From Flammeovirgaceae bacterium (GTDB taxonomy: Bacteria; Bacteroidota; Bacteroidia; Cytophagales; Cyclobacteriaceae), in contig JAHEZH010000006.1 of NCBI GenBank assembly GCA_023251155.1, forward strand, positions 27,950 through 71,110: a stretch of DNA of 43,161 bases, given 5' to 3'. Numbering within the stretch: position 1 is the first letter of the stretch; each line of letters begins with the position of its first letter. The translations under genes and the position numbers were made by a program. The notes below the pieces were generated by a model. It worked only from the letters and a program-made list of their open reading frames with translations. It did not search any database and was not told the origin of the DNA. Shown in pieces: positions 16,337 to 24,781 of this stretch.

Positions 16337-17413
16337 CTAAGCTCTCGGTAATGTATCGACCAACGCTTTCCACTTGCCCAACTCAGGAAGACCGGGCTTA
16401 CGCAAACCAAAGAATTGTACGATCATCTCCTTGTTCTTATCAAACATTTCAATACTGGTTACCTCACCATCTTCAGTAGGTTTTACAACTACCCAGGCAC
16501 TGGTGATGTGATCTTCGCGCAAATGCATGTTAAAATCAGGATCCAATATATTCAACCAGTTCTCCATCACCCGCACAGTTTGAATTTTGCCCTGGTGAAT
16601 CTGAATGTTACCCCTGTTACCGGCAAACACCATGATAGGTAAATGTTCCTTAGCTGCTGCTTCCAATACATCTTTCAAGCCGGATTTCTGAACACGATAG
16701 GTGTACTTTCCTTCCGCCAGTTCTACTGCATCCTGACGATTAGCCTGGTGCTTGCGGATCATACCAAAGAAGTCATGGGTATCCTTCATGTTGCTCCAGT
16801 CCGTAAGCAAAGCTTCTTTATTGATTTCACTCAACGGCTTGGTTGGCATTGTTTTTACCACAGCCAACTCAATCTCCTGCTTCTGTTCTGGTGCAGTGAA
16901 GTCAGCTACAATTTTATCGTATGCTTCCTGATTGCTTGCGGCCCGGTTGTTCGATTCGCCTTGTAAAAAGATTTTTGTTACTGCAGTACCTGTTTCATCA
17001 AAGATCTGAAGGCTTTGTTGTAAGCCATGTGGAGTGTGCTGCTTTACGGCAAAACCAAACTTCCATGCAGCAAAAAACACACGGGATTCAATGGGTCCGA
17101 TTACCGTGGCCATCTGATGTGGGGGTGCTCCCATAATGTCTATCTTCTGAAAAGGGCCCTTGTGTTCCAGTACACAGCTATTGTTGCGTGTCAATGACAT
17201 CACCCGGCCAAGCTCAGGAAGACGCAGCATGAACTTGGTCCAGTCACCTTGTAATTGTGTGGTGTAATCGCCAACGGTGGTAGCCAATAGTTCTGCCTCA
17301 CTTACGTTCAGTTCTTCCGCGCAGTCGCGGATACGAAGGGTGGGTTTTATTTTCTTTAACTCTTCCCATGCCGTGCGCAATTCGGCGGCTTTGGATTCAG
17401 CAATCTGGCTCAT
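16337..17413 (-). CDS. hmuS: Hemin-degrading/heme-handling factor, HmuS/HemS family
   Basis: A cytosolic protein that takes heme from the transporter and degrades or hands it on. The 358 residues form the two repeated halves of the family. The proximal heme ligand position is H213 (NMKDTHDFFGMIRKH), matching His196 of Yersinia HemS. The N-terminal half carries the GRVMSLTRN and MGAPPHQMATVIGPIESRVFF stretches seen in relatives. Its start overlaps the stop of hmuV by four bases, so it is the last gene of the tightly packed hmuTUVS operon. Confidence 0.95.
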   Translation of the reverse strand: MSQIAESKAAELRTAWEELKKIKPTLRIRDCAEELNVSEAELLATTVGDYTTQLQGDWTKFMLRLPELGRVMSLTRNNSCVLEHKGPFQKIDIMGAPPHQMATVIGPIESRVFFAAWKFGFAVKQHTPHGLQQSLQIFDETGTAVTKIFLQGESNNRAASNQEAYDKIVADFTAPEQKQEIELAVVKTMPTKPLSEINKEALLTDWSNMKDTHDFFGMIRKHQANRQDAVELAEGKYTYRVQKSGLKDVLEAAAKEHLPIMVFAGNRGNIQIHQGKIQTVRVMENWLNILDPDFNMHLREDHITSAWVVVKPTEDGEVTSIEMFDKNKEMIVQFFGLRKPGLPELGKWKALVDTLPRA

Positions 17414-18219
17414 ACGTTTACAGTTTTTAATGGTGATTGAAAGATATTTCGGTCAGGTACGATATACGGACATTGTGTGCATGGATCATGATAGACATTG
17501 ACCCGGCAACAAAAGGTTTCTTCGATAATGCTCTTGGTAAATACTTCATTGATCTTTCCCCGGGCAACTACAGTACCACTCTTCAGGAAATAAATCGTAT
17601 CCGCAAACTGTGCCACCTGGTTCAGATCATGCACAATGGCCATCACACCGATGTTACGCTCACAGGCATGCTTGACCAGGCTAAAGATCAACTGCTGCTG
17701 CGCAATATCAAGGCTCGATGTAGGCTCATCCAGTAATATATAACGCGGATAGTCTCGTTCTTCCCACACCTGTGCCAGCACACGCGCCAGTTGTACACGT
17801 TGCTGCTCACCTCCCGAAAGTGTAAGATAGTTACGCTCGTCCCATCCTTGTACGCCTGTCAGCGCCATCACTTCTTTCAGCACCTTCCTGGTTTGCCCGG
17901 GTGAGGATTGATAATGCCTTCCCATCGCTACAATCTGCTGTACCGTAAATGGAAACTGTAAATGTGAGCTTTGCGGCAGCACGGAGCGCACTTTAGATAA
18001 ATCCGTAACGCTGTATTGGGAAACAGAGGTACCATTAATGCTCAACTCACCGCTATACTGATTCGATTCGTTTGATAATATCTTTAACAACGAAGTTTTA
18101 CCTGCACCATTCGGTCCGGCGATGGCCGTAAATAGTCCGGGTGCGATATCTAAAGAAACATCGTTCAGCAGTTTTCTACCGTTAACCGATAATGATATGT
18201 TTCGGGCAGTCATCATCAT
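17410..18219 (-). CDS. hmuV: Heme ABC transporter ATP-binding protein
   Basis: The ATPase that powers heme import. In 269 residues: Walker A GPNGAGKT (35-42), Q loop near LPQSSHLQF (81-89), signature LSGGEQQ (134-140), Walker B YILLDEP (160-166), and the H-loop His in MAIVHDLNQV. It starts with three Met codons in a row. It overlaps hmuU by four bases upstream and hmuS by four downstream, so the subunits are translationally coupled. Confidence 0.96.
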   Translation of the reverse strand: MMMTARNISLSVNGRKLLNDVSLDIAPGLFTAIAGPNGAGKTSLLKILSNESNQYSGELSINGTSVSQYSVTDLSKVRSVLPQSSHLQFPFTVQQIVAMGRHYQSSPGQTRKVLKEVMALTGVQGWDERNYLTLSGGEQQRVQLARVLAQVWEERDYPRYILLDEPTSSLDIAQQQLIFSLVKHACERNIGVMAIVHDLNQVAQFADTIYFLKSGTVVARGKINEVFTKSIIEETFCCRVNVYHDPCTQCPYIVPDRNIFQSPLKTVNV

Positions 18220-19289
18220 GAGATCACATTTCTTTTCCTGGCATGAATCAATAAGAAAATAAACACCGGTGCGCCGATCAGTGCCGTCACCACACCTATT
18301 GGTAATTCGGCGGGGGCAACTGCAATGCGCGATACCAGGTCAGCCAACAACAATAATAATGGCCCGCCTAAAAGCGATGCAGGCATTACGAGGCGATGAT
18401 CGGCCTGAAAAGTAGTGCGTATCAGGTGCGGTACTACCAATCCGACAAAGCCAATGATGCCGGATAAGGAAACACTCACACCTACGGCCAGTGCACAGAA
18501 GAAAACGATTCCTCTTTTTACTTTTTCTACATCAATACCCATATGAAAAGCTTCTGCCTCGCCAAGTGCAATGGCATTCAGCGCATGCTGATACGTCAAC
18601 AACCACAAACTGGATAACACAAGGATGGGTGCGGCCACTAGCAAGGCAGGCCATGTGGCACTGCTTAAATCACCCAGTGTCCAGAACGTGAACATGTGCA
18701 GTTGATTTTCATTCGCAAAGAAGATAACGAGTCCCATCAAAGCACCACACATGGTATTGATGGCTACTCCGCCCAGTATAAGCATGGCCATATTTGTTTT
18801 ACCCACCCTACCGCTTATGCGCATCACCAGTAGTGTAGCGATACTACCTCCACCAAAAGCAACGGCAGGCATTAAGAACTTCATGCTGAGGCTATCCGGA
18901 TACAAAGCGATGGAAGACCCGAACACCACTAATGTGACTACCGATACCGCGGCACCGCTGGATACACCGATCAATCCGGGTTCGACCAACGGATTCCTGA
19001 AAAGACCTTGTAATGCTGCACCGCTTATGGATAATGCTCCCCCTATGAGTACAGCCAGCAATACGCGCGGCAGGCGAATACTCCACAACACCGTTTCATG
19101 AACAGCATTGATTTCATATTGAACGGAGAATCCCATCTTTTTTAACAGGATCATGGCCATTTCCAGAATCGGAATAGTGACCTGACCAATACGTAATGCA
19201 AACAGAAACACCACACCCAATGCGACCCCCAGTGAAATGAGGATAACCGGTATCTTCGCTTGTTTCAAGGTGATGGTGCCCGCCTGCAT
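18216..19289 (-). CDS. hmuU: Heme ABC transporter permease, FecCD family
   Basis: The inner-membrane channel subunit. The 357 residues contain about ten membrane helices in the BtuC/FecCD pattern: LPRVLLAVLIGGALSISGA near residues 75-95, NPLVEPGLIGVSSGAAV after it, and the C-terminal GIIGFVGLVVPHLIRT and LPIGVVTALIGAPVFIFLL. Only six bases separate its start from the hmuT stop, and its stop overlaps hmuV. Confidence 0.96.
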   Translation of the reverse strand: MQAGTITLKQAKIPVILISLGVALGVVFLFALRIGQVTIPILEMAMILLKKMGFSVQYEINAVHETVLWSIRLPRVLLAVLIGGALSISGAALQGLFRNPLVEPGLIGVSSGAAVSVVTLVVFGSSIALYPDSLSMKFLMPAVAFGGGSIATLLVMRISGRVGKTNMAMLILGGVAINTMCGALMGLVIFFANENQLHMFTFWTLGDLSSATWPALLVAAPILVLSSLWLLTYQHALNAIALGEAEAFHMGIDVEKVKRGIVFFCALAVGVSVSLSGIIGFVGLVVPHLIRTTFQADHRLVMPASLLGGPLLLLLADLVSRIAVAPAELPIGVVTALIGAPVFIFLLIHARKRNVIS

Positions 19290-19295
19290 GGAAAC

Positions 19296-20126
19296 TTACT
19301 TGACACCGGGATGAAACTGTGCTACCAGCTCTTTCACCGCTTCGCCCAGGCGTGGACCGAAGTTGGAAAGCTTGATACCATCCATGGCAATGATTTGTTT
19401 TTTCTTTCCGGCAGTTGTTTGCCCGACACCGGCAATTTTAAGTACTCCGTCTACACCACCTATGCTTTGAATGCCCGACTCAAACATGAGTATGTAATCC
19501 GGATTAGAGGCCATCAATGCTTCTGTATTCAATGGCTTGTACCCCTCTATCCCTGTAACGGCAGACGTTGCTCCGGCCAATGGAAGAATTTCTGAAAATG
19601 TATGGGTACCTGCAGCACTCACCGAAGAAGCACCCCGATTATATACACATAATACTTTCGGCTGTACTTTCGATTTCTTTATAGTGGACTGTACTTCGGC
19701 CAACTCGCCTTCTATTTTCCTGATGATCTTATCGCCTTCTGCGCTGCGGTTGAGTTCAGCAGCAATTTTTCGAATCAGGTCTCTCGTTCCGTCAAGTGTA
19801 TAAACACGATCAATGATCATGACTTTAATACCTGCCGATTGGATTTGTGTCAACACAGTAGCCTCTACATACTCCTTTTCAGCAATCAATAAAGTAGGCC
19901 GTAAGCTGATGATCCCTTCAGCACTGATACCGGAACGATAACCGATGGAGGGTAATTTTTGAATTTCTGCCGGGTAAAGGCTGGTTTTGTCCGATGCGAT
20001 GATCTTACCGCATTCTCCCAGCGCACAAACTGTTTCCGTTATCGCGCTACCGGCCGTAATGATCCGCTGTGAATAGGAAACCAGGGTCAGAGCAAGTAAA
20101 ACGGAGGCAAGAATTGCTTTTTTCAT
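19296..20126 (-). CDS. hmuT: Periplasmic heme-binding protein of the ABC transporter
   Basis: Captures heme in the periplasm and delivers it to the permease. The 276-residue protein has a signal peptide (MKKAILASVLLALTLVSYS|Q) without a lipobox, so it is probably soluble. The cluster A-type helical-backbone fold is visible. The likely axial Tyr is Y63 (LPSIGYRSGISAEGI), matching the Tyr of PhuT and ShuT. It is the first gene of the operon; a probable promoter and palindrome lie just upstream. Confidence 0.94.
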   Translation of the reverse strand: MKKAILASVLLALTLVSYSQRIITAGSAITETVCALGECGKIIASDKTSLYPAEIQKLPSIGYRSGISAEGIISLRPTLLIAEKEYVEATVLTQIQSAGIKVMIIDRVYTLDGTRDLIRKIAAELNRSAEGDKIIRKIEGELAEVQSTIKKSKVQPKVLCVYNRGASSVSAAGTHTFSEILPLAGATSAVTGIEGYKPLNTEALMASNPDYILMFESGIQSIGGVDGVLKIAGVGQTTAGKKKQIIAMDGIKLSNFGPRLGEAVKELVAQFHPGVK

Positions 20127-20152
20127 GTTTAGACTGTTTCTAAATTGAAAGG

Positions 20153-20188
20153 CAAAAGAATATACTATTTAGAATTAATCCAATTAAT
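20153..20188 (-). promoter_or_regulatory. Probable hmuT promoter with overlapping palindrome
   Basis: Read on the minus strand: TTG (20183-20181), 20 bases, then TTCTTTTG (20160-20153), one change from TAnnTTTG. The palindrome ATTAAT-CCA-ATTAAT (20174-20188) covers the -33 element, where a repressor such as Fur could block it. The palindrome is not a clear Fur consensus. Confidence 0.4.
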
Positions 20189-20317
20189 ATTTAAAAAACA
20201 TGTAAAACATTCAAAAATGGGGATCGCTACTGGTATAACCTGCTGATAGCCATACTCCCTCATTTCGCACCCTATGTACTTTTAATTACCAGGATGAAGC
20301 CATACTCATTTTTTTCA

Positions 20318-20370
20318 TTGCAGGGAACCATAGCGGTTTTAGATTTGTACTGTAACAAATAAAATTACAG
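20318..20370 (+). promoter_or_regulatory. Promoter and operator of the Rrf2 gene
   Basis: TTG (20318-20320), 19 bases, then TAGATTTG (20340-20347), an exact match to the Bacteroidota -7 box. Just downstream is a perfect inverted repeat CTGTAA (20350-20355) with TTACAG (20365-20370) and a 9-base spacer, which ends right before the start codon and covers the expected transcript start. It is a good candidate for self-repression. TTACAG recurs upstream of the next gene (near 20824). Confidence 0.65.
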
Positions 20371-20371
20371 A

Positions 20372-20782
20372 ATGAGCAACGGCCGTTTTTCGATTTCACT
20401 GCACATCCTTACCCTTCTGGATCAGGGAAAGGACGAGTTGCTGTCATCGGAATACCTGGCCGGCAGCATCAACATCAACCCCGTTTTGGTAAGGAAAGAA
20501 ATTGCCAACCTTAAAAAACACGGGCTGGTGGAAAGTAAGGAAGGGAAAGCCGGAGGTTTTACGTTAGGCAAGCCCTCCAGACAAATTTCGCTTGCTGAGA
20601 TCTATAAGGCGGTACAAAAAGCTCCCTTGCTTGGACATCAGAAGAACAAACCCAATCCAAAATGTCTGGTGGGGAAACAAATCGACCAACACCTTGATGC
20701 GCTGTTTATTGATGCCGAAGAGGCATTGGTCAAACGCCTGGGTAAAACCACGCTCGCCGACTTCGCTAAAAAGTTTTACTAA
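20372..20782 (+). CDS. Rrf2-family transcriptional regulator (YwnA-like)
   Basis: A winged-helix repressor of 136 residues. The recognition region is LLSSEYLAGSININPVLVRKEIANLKKHGLV (24-53), followed by the wing GKAGGFTLGKP. Only one cysteine is present (C98), so it is not a three-Cys iron-sulfur member such as IscR; it is more like the redox- or stress-responsive YwnA/SaiR type. The next gene encodes a YwnB-like protein, the same neighbour as in Bacillus subtilis ywnA-ywnB. A palindrome at its own promoter suggests autoregulation. Confidence 0.92.
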   Translation: MSNGRFSISLHILTLLDQGKDELLSSEYLAGSININPVLVRKEIANLKKHGLVESKEGKAGGFTLGKPSRQISLAEIYKAVQKAPLLGHQKNKPNPKCLVGKQIDQHLDALFIDAEEALVKRLGKTTLADFAKKFY

Positions 20783-20863
20783 CTACTCTCCCTTTTTTTG
20801 AACTAAACTGAAACATTTTTTATTACAGTATAAATTTTAAACAACTAATTAAAACCAATCATT

Positions 20864-21517
20864 ATGAAAATTGCATTAATCGGAGCATCAGGTTTTGTAG
20901 GAACGGCTTTATTGAATGAAGCATTGCAGCGTGGCCACCAGGTGACGGCCATTGTACGTCACCCCGAAAAAATCACGGTAAAGAATGACAACCTTACCGT
21001 AAAAAAAGGTGATGCCTTCAATAAAGAAGAAATCAAAGACCTGGTTAAAGGACACGATGTTGTATTGAGTTCATACAACCCTGGCTGGACTAACCCTAAC
21101 ATCTACAGTGAATTTATCAAAGCATCAGAAACACTACAACAAGCTACGAAAGAGAGCGGAGTAAAACGTTTCTTTATTATTGGTGGTGCTGGCAGTCTGG
21201 AAATAGCGCCAGGATTACAACTGATTGACACACCACAATTCCCTGCCGAATACAAGGAAGGAGCATCTGCCGCGCGTGACTATCTTAACATCATTAAAAA
21301 AGAAGACCAACTGGATTGGACCTTCTACAGCCCTGCTATTGAAATGCATCCCGGCATCACTACCGGCCGCACAGGTAAATACCGTTTAGGTACGGATCAG
21401 CCCGTATTCAACGATGAAAACAGGAGTATTCATTCGGCAGAAGACCTGAGCATTGCCGTTATCGATGAGTTAGAGAACAAGAAATTCATTAAGAAGCGCT
21501 TCACTGCTGCTTATTAA
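20864..21517 (+). CDS. NAD(P)-binding protein, YwnB-like (atypical SDR)
   Basis: A Rossmann-fold protein of 217 residues. The cofactor loop is GASGFVGTALL near residues 7-17. The segment VKRFFIIGGAGSLEI near 100-115 and the TFYSPAIEMHPG segment near 160 are typical of the NAD(P)H-binding (NmrA/YwnB-like) group, which lacks the usual YxxxK. Its role is probably in redox or reactive-carbonyl stress, as suggested by the Rrf2 regulator 81 bases upstream, which carries a shared TTACAG motif. The ATG is preceded by an AT-rich leader. Confidence 0.9.
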   Translation: MKIALIGASGFVGTALLNEALQRGHQVTAIVRHPEKITVKNDNLTVKKGDAFNKEEIKDLVKGHDVVLSSYNPGWTNPNIYSEFIKASETLQQATKESGVKRFFIIGGAGSLEIAPGLQLIDTPQFPAEYKEGASAARDYLNIIKKEDQLDWTFYSPAIEMHPGITTGRTGKYRLGTDQPVFNDENRSIHSAEDLSIAVIDELENKKFIKKRFTAAY

Positions 21518-21534
21518 TTCATCAAAAAATTACT

Positions 21535-21867
21535 CATTACCTCGGTCTGTGTCCCCGCAGACCGAAACACATAAGTATATACAATGAATACTGCGATCTG
21601 AAAAGACACAGACCACATTGAGAAGTTCATAAAACCAAATTCTCATTACCCCGGTCTGTGTCCTCTCAGACTAAAACAACATAAGTATGTACAGTAAACC
21701 CTGCGATCTGAAAAGACACCGACCATATTAAGAAACTTATAAAACCAAATTTACTCCATCACCATTACCTCGGTCTGTGTCCCCAATAAGTATGTGCAGT
21801 AAACGCTGCGATCTGAAAAGACACGACCATATTAAGAAGCTTGTAAAACCAAATTTACTCCATCATC
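21535..21867. repeat. Tandem array of three palindromic ~110-bp repeats
   Basis: Units at 21535-21643, 21644-21762 and 21763-21867 (109, 119 and about 105 bases). Each begins CATTACC/T, then CGGTCTGTGTCC, then AAGTATrTrCA, GCGATCTGAAAAGACAC, GACCA and ATAAAACCAAAT or similar. In unit 1 the first arm GGTCTGTGTC (21544-21553) can pair either with the near CAGACC (21557-21562) or perfectly with the far GACACAGACC (21605-21614). Unit 2 has changes in both arms; unit 3 has lost the near arm. It has no open frame and fills the space between the YwnB-like gene and the chitinase. A lone copy lies at 10748-10819. Confidence 0.8.
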
Positions 21868-21969
21868 TGGACGGAATTCGATTGCGTTAAGCTCAATTGA
21901 TCTGTGTGTTTTTCACAGTTGAATTTAATTCTAAAGACAGTTGTGTGTTATTACATCTTAAGCGTTATT

Positions 21970-21988
21970 GAGGAGATAATTTTTCCTC
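21970..21988 (+). promoter_or_regulatory. Hairpin over the ribosome-binding site of the chitinase gene
   Basis: GAGGA (21970-21974) pairs with TCCTC (21984-21988), and the ATG follows directly at 21989. The left arm is part of GAGGAGA, a strong Shine-Dalgarno-like sequence that is unusual for this phylum. The short stem could hide it. Confidence 0.35.
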
Positions 21989-23086
21989 ATGAAACACTTA
22001 CTCCTTCTCTTCTTCCTTCTGTCTGTTCTCACCTCCACCAATGCCCGGCAGAAAAGCATTACAATAATCGCCTATTACTCGGGCGGACCTGAACAAGCAG
22101 CACAACTTCCTGCAGAAAAACTGACACATATCATTTTTTCTTTCGGTCATTTGAAAGGAAATCAATTTGACATCGGCAGTAAGCGCGATTCGTCCACCAT
22201 TAAGAACCTGGTAGCATTGAAGAAACGTAACCCTGCTCTGAAAGTGATCCTATCACTAGGTGGCTGGGGTGGATGCGAAACCTGTTCGGATGTCTTCTCT
22301 ACTGCATCGGCAAGACACGAGTTTGCGCTTTCCGTATTAAAAGCGAATCAGTATTTTAAAACCGATGGCCTTGATCTGGATTGGGAATATCCTGCCATAG
22401 AAGGTCCCCCGGGACATGCCTACAAAGCAGAAGATAAAGATAATTTCACCTCACTCATTAAAGAACTGCGTACTACGCTGGGCAAAAAAAGTGAAATCAG
22501 TTTTGCTGCGGGCGGTATAAAAAAGTTTCTGGATGAATCGGTAGACTGGAAAGCAATTATCCCGCTAATCGACCGTGTCAATATGATGACTTACGATCTG
22601 GTGGGAGGATATTCGATCCGTACCGGGCACCACACGCCATTGTATTCTACGGCTGAACAACCGGCATCAACCGACTATGCCATTCAATACCTGATTAAAC
22701 AGGGCGTTCCGGCTAGCAAACTTGTATTAGGTGCCGCTTTCTATGGAAGAATGTGGGAAGAGGTTCCCTCCGTTAATAATGGGTTATATCAAAGCGGAAA
22801 ATTCAAAGAGTTTATTGACTTTAAGAATTTTGACACCCGCTTTGATGCCAATAGCGGTTTTACTTTTTACTGGGATGAGGTGGCCAAGGCACCTTATCTG
22901 TATAATGCCGAGAAGAAGCTGTATGTCACCTATGATGATAAAAAATCCATGGCACTGAAGACACAATACGCAATCGACAATAAACTGGATGGTATCATGT
23001 TCTGGGAATTGGCGTGTGACAAAGAAAAAGATGGTCTTCTTGATGTAATCGTGAACGTGAAAAATGAAGCCAGGCACAAAAAATAA
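21989..23086 (+). CDS. Secreted family 18 glycoside hydrolase (chitinase-like)
   Basis: Hydrolyses beta-1,4-linked GlcNAc polymers by substrate-assisted catalysis, outside the cytosol. The 365 residues start with a signal peptide (about 1-19, TSTNA|R). A single TIM barrel fills the rest. The catalytic motif DxxDxDxE is at 126-133 (DGLDLDWE), with E133 as acid. VILSLGGW (86-93) is the second conserved strand, and MTYD plus the late GIMFWELACD fit the family. There is no carbohydrate-binding module and no type IX secretion tail that I can see. It is monocistronic, with the next gene convergent. Confidence 0.95.
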   Translation: MKHLLLLFFLLSVLTSTNARQKSITIIAYYSGGPEQAAQLPAEKLTHIIFSFGHLKGNQFDIGSKRDSSTIKNLVALKKRNPALKVILSLGGWGGCETCSDVFSTASARHEFALSVLKANQYFKTDGLDLDWEYPAIEGPPGHAYKAEDKDNFTSLIKELRTTLGKKSEISFAAGGIKKFLDESVDWKAIIPLIDRVNMMTYDLVGGYSIRTGHHTPLYSTAEQPASTDYAIQYLIKQGVPASKLVLGAAFYGRMWEEVPSVNNGLYQSGKFKEFIDFKNFDTRFDANSGFTFYWDEVAKAPYLYNAEKKLYVTYDDKKSMALKTQYAIDNKLDGIMFWELACDKEKDGLLDVIVNVKNEARHKK

Positions 23087-23112
23087 CCAAGAAGAGCGGT
23101 GATGAAACGCAT

Positions 23113-24045
23113 TTACTGATTCATCACCTCTTCCGGTCTGGTTTTCCATCGCTCATGCATCCATATCCATTGTGCCGGGTACTGGCGGATGCGCTGCTCA
23201 ATGAGGGTAGTAAAAACCTGTGTATTGTAATTAATATCTTCTTCTTCGTTACCCGTGATGTGTAATGGAATCTCAGGAAGAATCTCAATGTGCTGCATGC
23301 CATCATCACCTAAGTGACTAAAGGCAGGAAGCACCGCGGCACCCGTCTTCAAAGCCATTAATGCTGCTCCGATAGGCGTGGAAGCAGATCTTCCAAAAAA
23401 ATGAACGAAGGTGCTCTTTACTTTTCTTGTATCCTGATCAATCAGCAAGGCTACCGACCCACCTGCTTTCAATGTTTTCATCATGGGGTAAGTGGCTTTA
23501 TCCCGTTCAACGTAATTTGTACCATTTTTATTCCGGTGCTTCCACATCAGATCGTTGAGCCGTTTATCTTTTAGCGGTGTACCAATCACCATAAAATTCA
23601 GTCCGCGTACGGCCATGCTCGTGATCTGAAACTCAAATGCACCAAGATGACAGGCGACAAACACCACGCCTTTTCCTTTGCGATCAGCTACTTCAAAATT
23701 CTCAAATCCTTTCATGATCACAAATTCATTCAGCTTCTCCAGGGTATCCACCTGGGAGGTGGCTCTCAGTACATCGCCTACATTTTTTCCCAATTGCACA
23801 AACATCTCCGTTGCAAGAGCTTCGATCTCGGCCTTCGATTTCTCCTTGCCGAAAGCAATGGTCAGGTTTTCAATTGAAATTCGCTTGGTCTTCTTTGCAA
23901 AATAAGACGTCAGTTTACCCAATCTTCCACAAAACTTCAGCCATGCCGAACGCGATACGCCATTGGCAATGGCAATCAGGAACCTCACCAAAAAGTAAAG
24001 AAGCGTGTACTTGATTTTTTTTCTGAAAGTCCGGAGTGAGGCCAT
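23113..24045 (-). CDS. LpxL/HtrB-family lipid A acyltransferase
   Basis: Adds a secondary acyl chain to lipid A, or a related acyl transfer, at the inner membrane. From MASLRTF the protein has 310 residues with an N-terminal membrane-anchor helix (about 13-30). The catalytic HxxxxE is H133-E138 (CHLGAFE), followed by the FGRSASTP-type substrate segment (about 220-230). The C-terminus QYPAQWIWMHERWKTRP is a strong family mark. Start codons at 24066 and 24045 are both possible; the second leaves the cleaner N-terminus. Confidence 0.92.
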   Translation of the reverse strand: MASLRTFRKKIKYTLLYFLVRFLIAIANGVSRSAWLKFCGRLGKLTSYFAKKTKRISIENLTIAFGKEKSKAEIEALATEMFVQLGKNVGDVLRATSQVDTLEKLNEFVIMKGFENFEVADRKGKGVVFVACHLGAFEFQITSMAVRGLNFMVIGTPLKDKRLNDLMWKHRNKNGTNYVERDKATYPMMKTLKAGGSVALLIDQDTRKVKSTFVHFFGRSASTPIGAALMALKTGAAVLPAFSHLGDDGMQHIEILPEIPLHITGNEEEDINYNTQVFTTLIEQRIRQYPAQWIWMHERWKTRPEEVMNQ

Positions 24046-24167
24046 ATGTCGTGAATATAAGAACAATTAAAAAAATGCTGCTTATTTATTCCCCTCTTCT
24101 ACGGTATAATTCCATTTCCGATCAACTCTTCTACTTGAGTCATCGTTTCAAAAGCCAAAATGGAAAC

Positions 24168-24719
24168 ATGGCCTATCCAGGAAAATTAATGATGAATTCG
24201 GTCACGGGTCATCAATACAAGTTCATACAAACCAGCCGCGACACCGCAGGAGAACTCCTGGAGATGGAGGTCACGTATAAGGCACATCTGAAAGAACCTC
24301 CTCCACACTATCATCCTTACCAATCGGAAGAGTTTACCATTTTATCAGGAGAATTGACGGTGAACAAGAATGGAAAAACCGAAGTATATAAATCCGGAGA
24401 TCAATTTCGTATCCCAGCCAATGAGATCCACTCCATGTGGAATGACTCGCATCAACCTGCCATCGTAAACTGGAAAATAACACCCGCTTTGAATTCAGAA
24501 TACTTATTTGAAACCACGGTTGGCCTTGCCAACGAAGGCAAAACGAATACAGAAGGCTTGCCATCATTACTTCAACTGGCGGTCATGCTTCCTTATTTTG
24601 AGAGTGTGTTTCGTACAGTGAAGCCGCCCTATGCATGGCAAAAAATAATTTTTAATCTACTGGCCCCGATCGCCCGGATGAAAGGATATGAACCCTTTTA
24701 TAAAAAGTATATCAATTAA
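24168..24719 (+). CDS. Cupin-domain protein
   Basis: A single cupin barrel with a hydrophobic C-terminal extension; no enzyme activity can be assigned. From ATG 24168 it has 183 residues. Cupin motif 1 is HYHPYQSEEFTILSGEL near residues 48-64, with two His and a Glu as likely metal ligands, and motif 2 is DQFRIPANEIHSMWN near 78-92. The last 60 residues (LLQLAVMLPYFESVFRTV, then IIFNLLAPIARMKGYEPFY) are helical and hydrophobic. The frame is open upstream to 24036, but that part overlaps the divergent acyltransferase and looks non-coding. Confidence 0.82.
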   Translation: MAYPGKLMMNSVTGHQYKFIQTSRDTAGELLEMEVTYKAHLKEPPPHYHPYQSEEFTILSGELTVNKNGKTEVYKSGDQFRIPANEIHSMWNDSHQPAIVNWKITPALNSEYLFETTVGLANEGKTNTEGLPSLLQLAVMLPYFESVFRTVKPPYAWQKIIFNLLAPIARMKGYEPFYKKYIN

Positions 24720-24727
24720 AAATTCAT

Positions 24728-24764
24728 AAAAAAAAGCCCTCCATCGCTGAAGAGCTTTTTATTC
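24728..24764. terminator. Bidirectional terminator between convergent genes
   Basis: An A tract, AGCCCTC, a loop, GAAGAGCT, then a T tract: an imperfect stem with A/T runs on both sides. It lies between the cupin gene (ending 24719) and the minus-strand barrel gene (ending 24782), so it can serve both. Confidence 0.6.
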
Positions 24765-24781
24765 TAACTAAACCTAAACTA

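Noticed and set aside
19296-20126. HmuT as a lipoprotein
   Set aside because: The signal peptide ends in SYSQ with no Cys in a lipobox.
21535-21867. CRISPR array
   Set aside because: The repeated units are over 100 bases, diverged from one another and adjoin directly without spacers; no cas genes are present.
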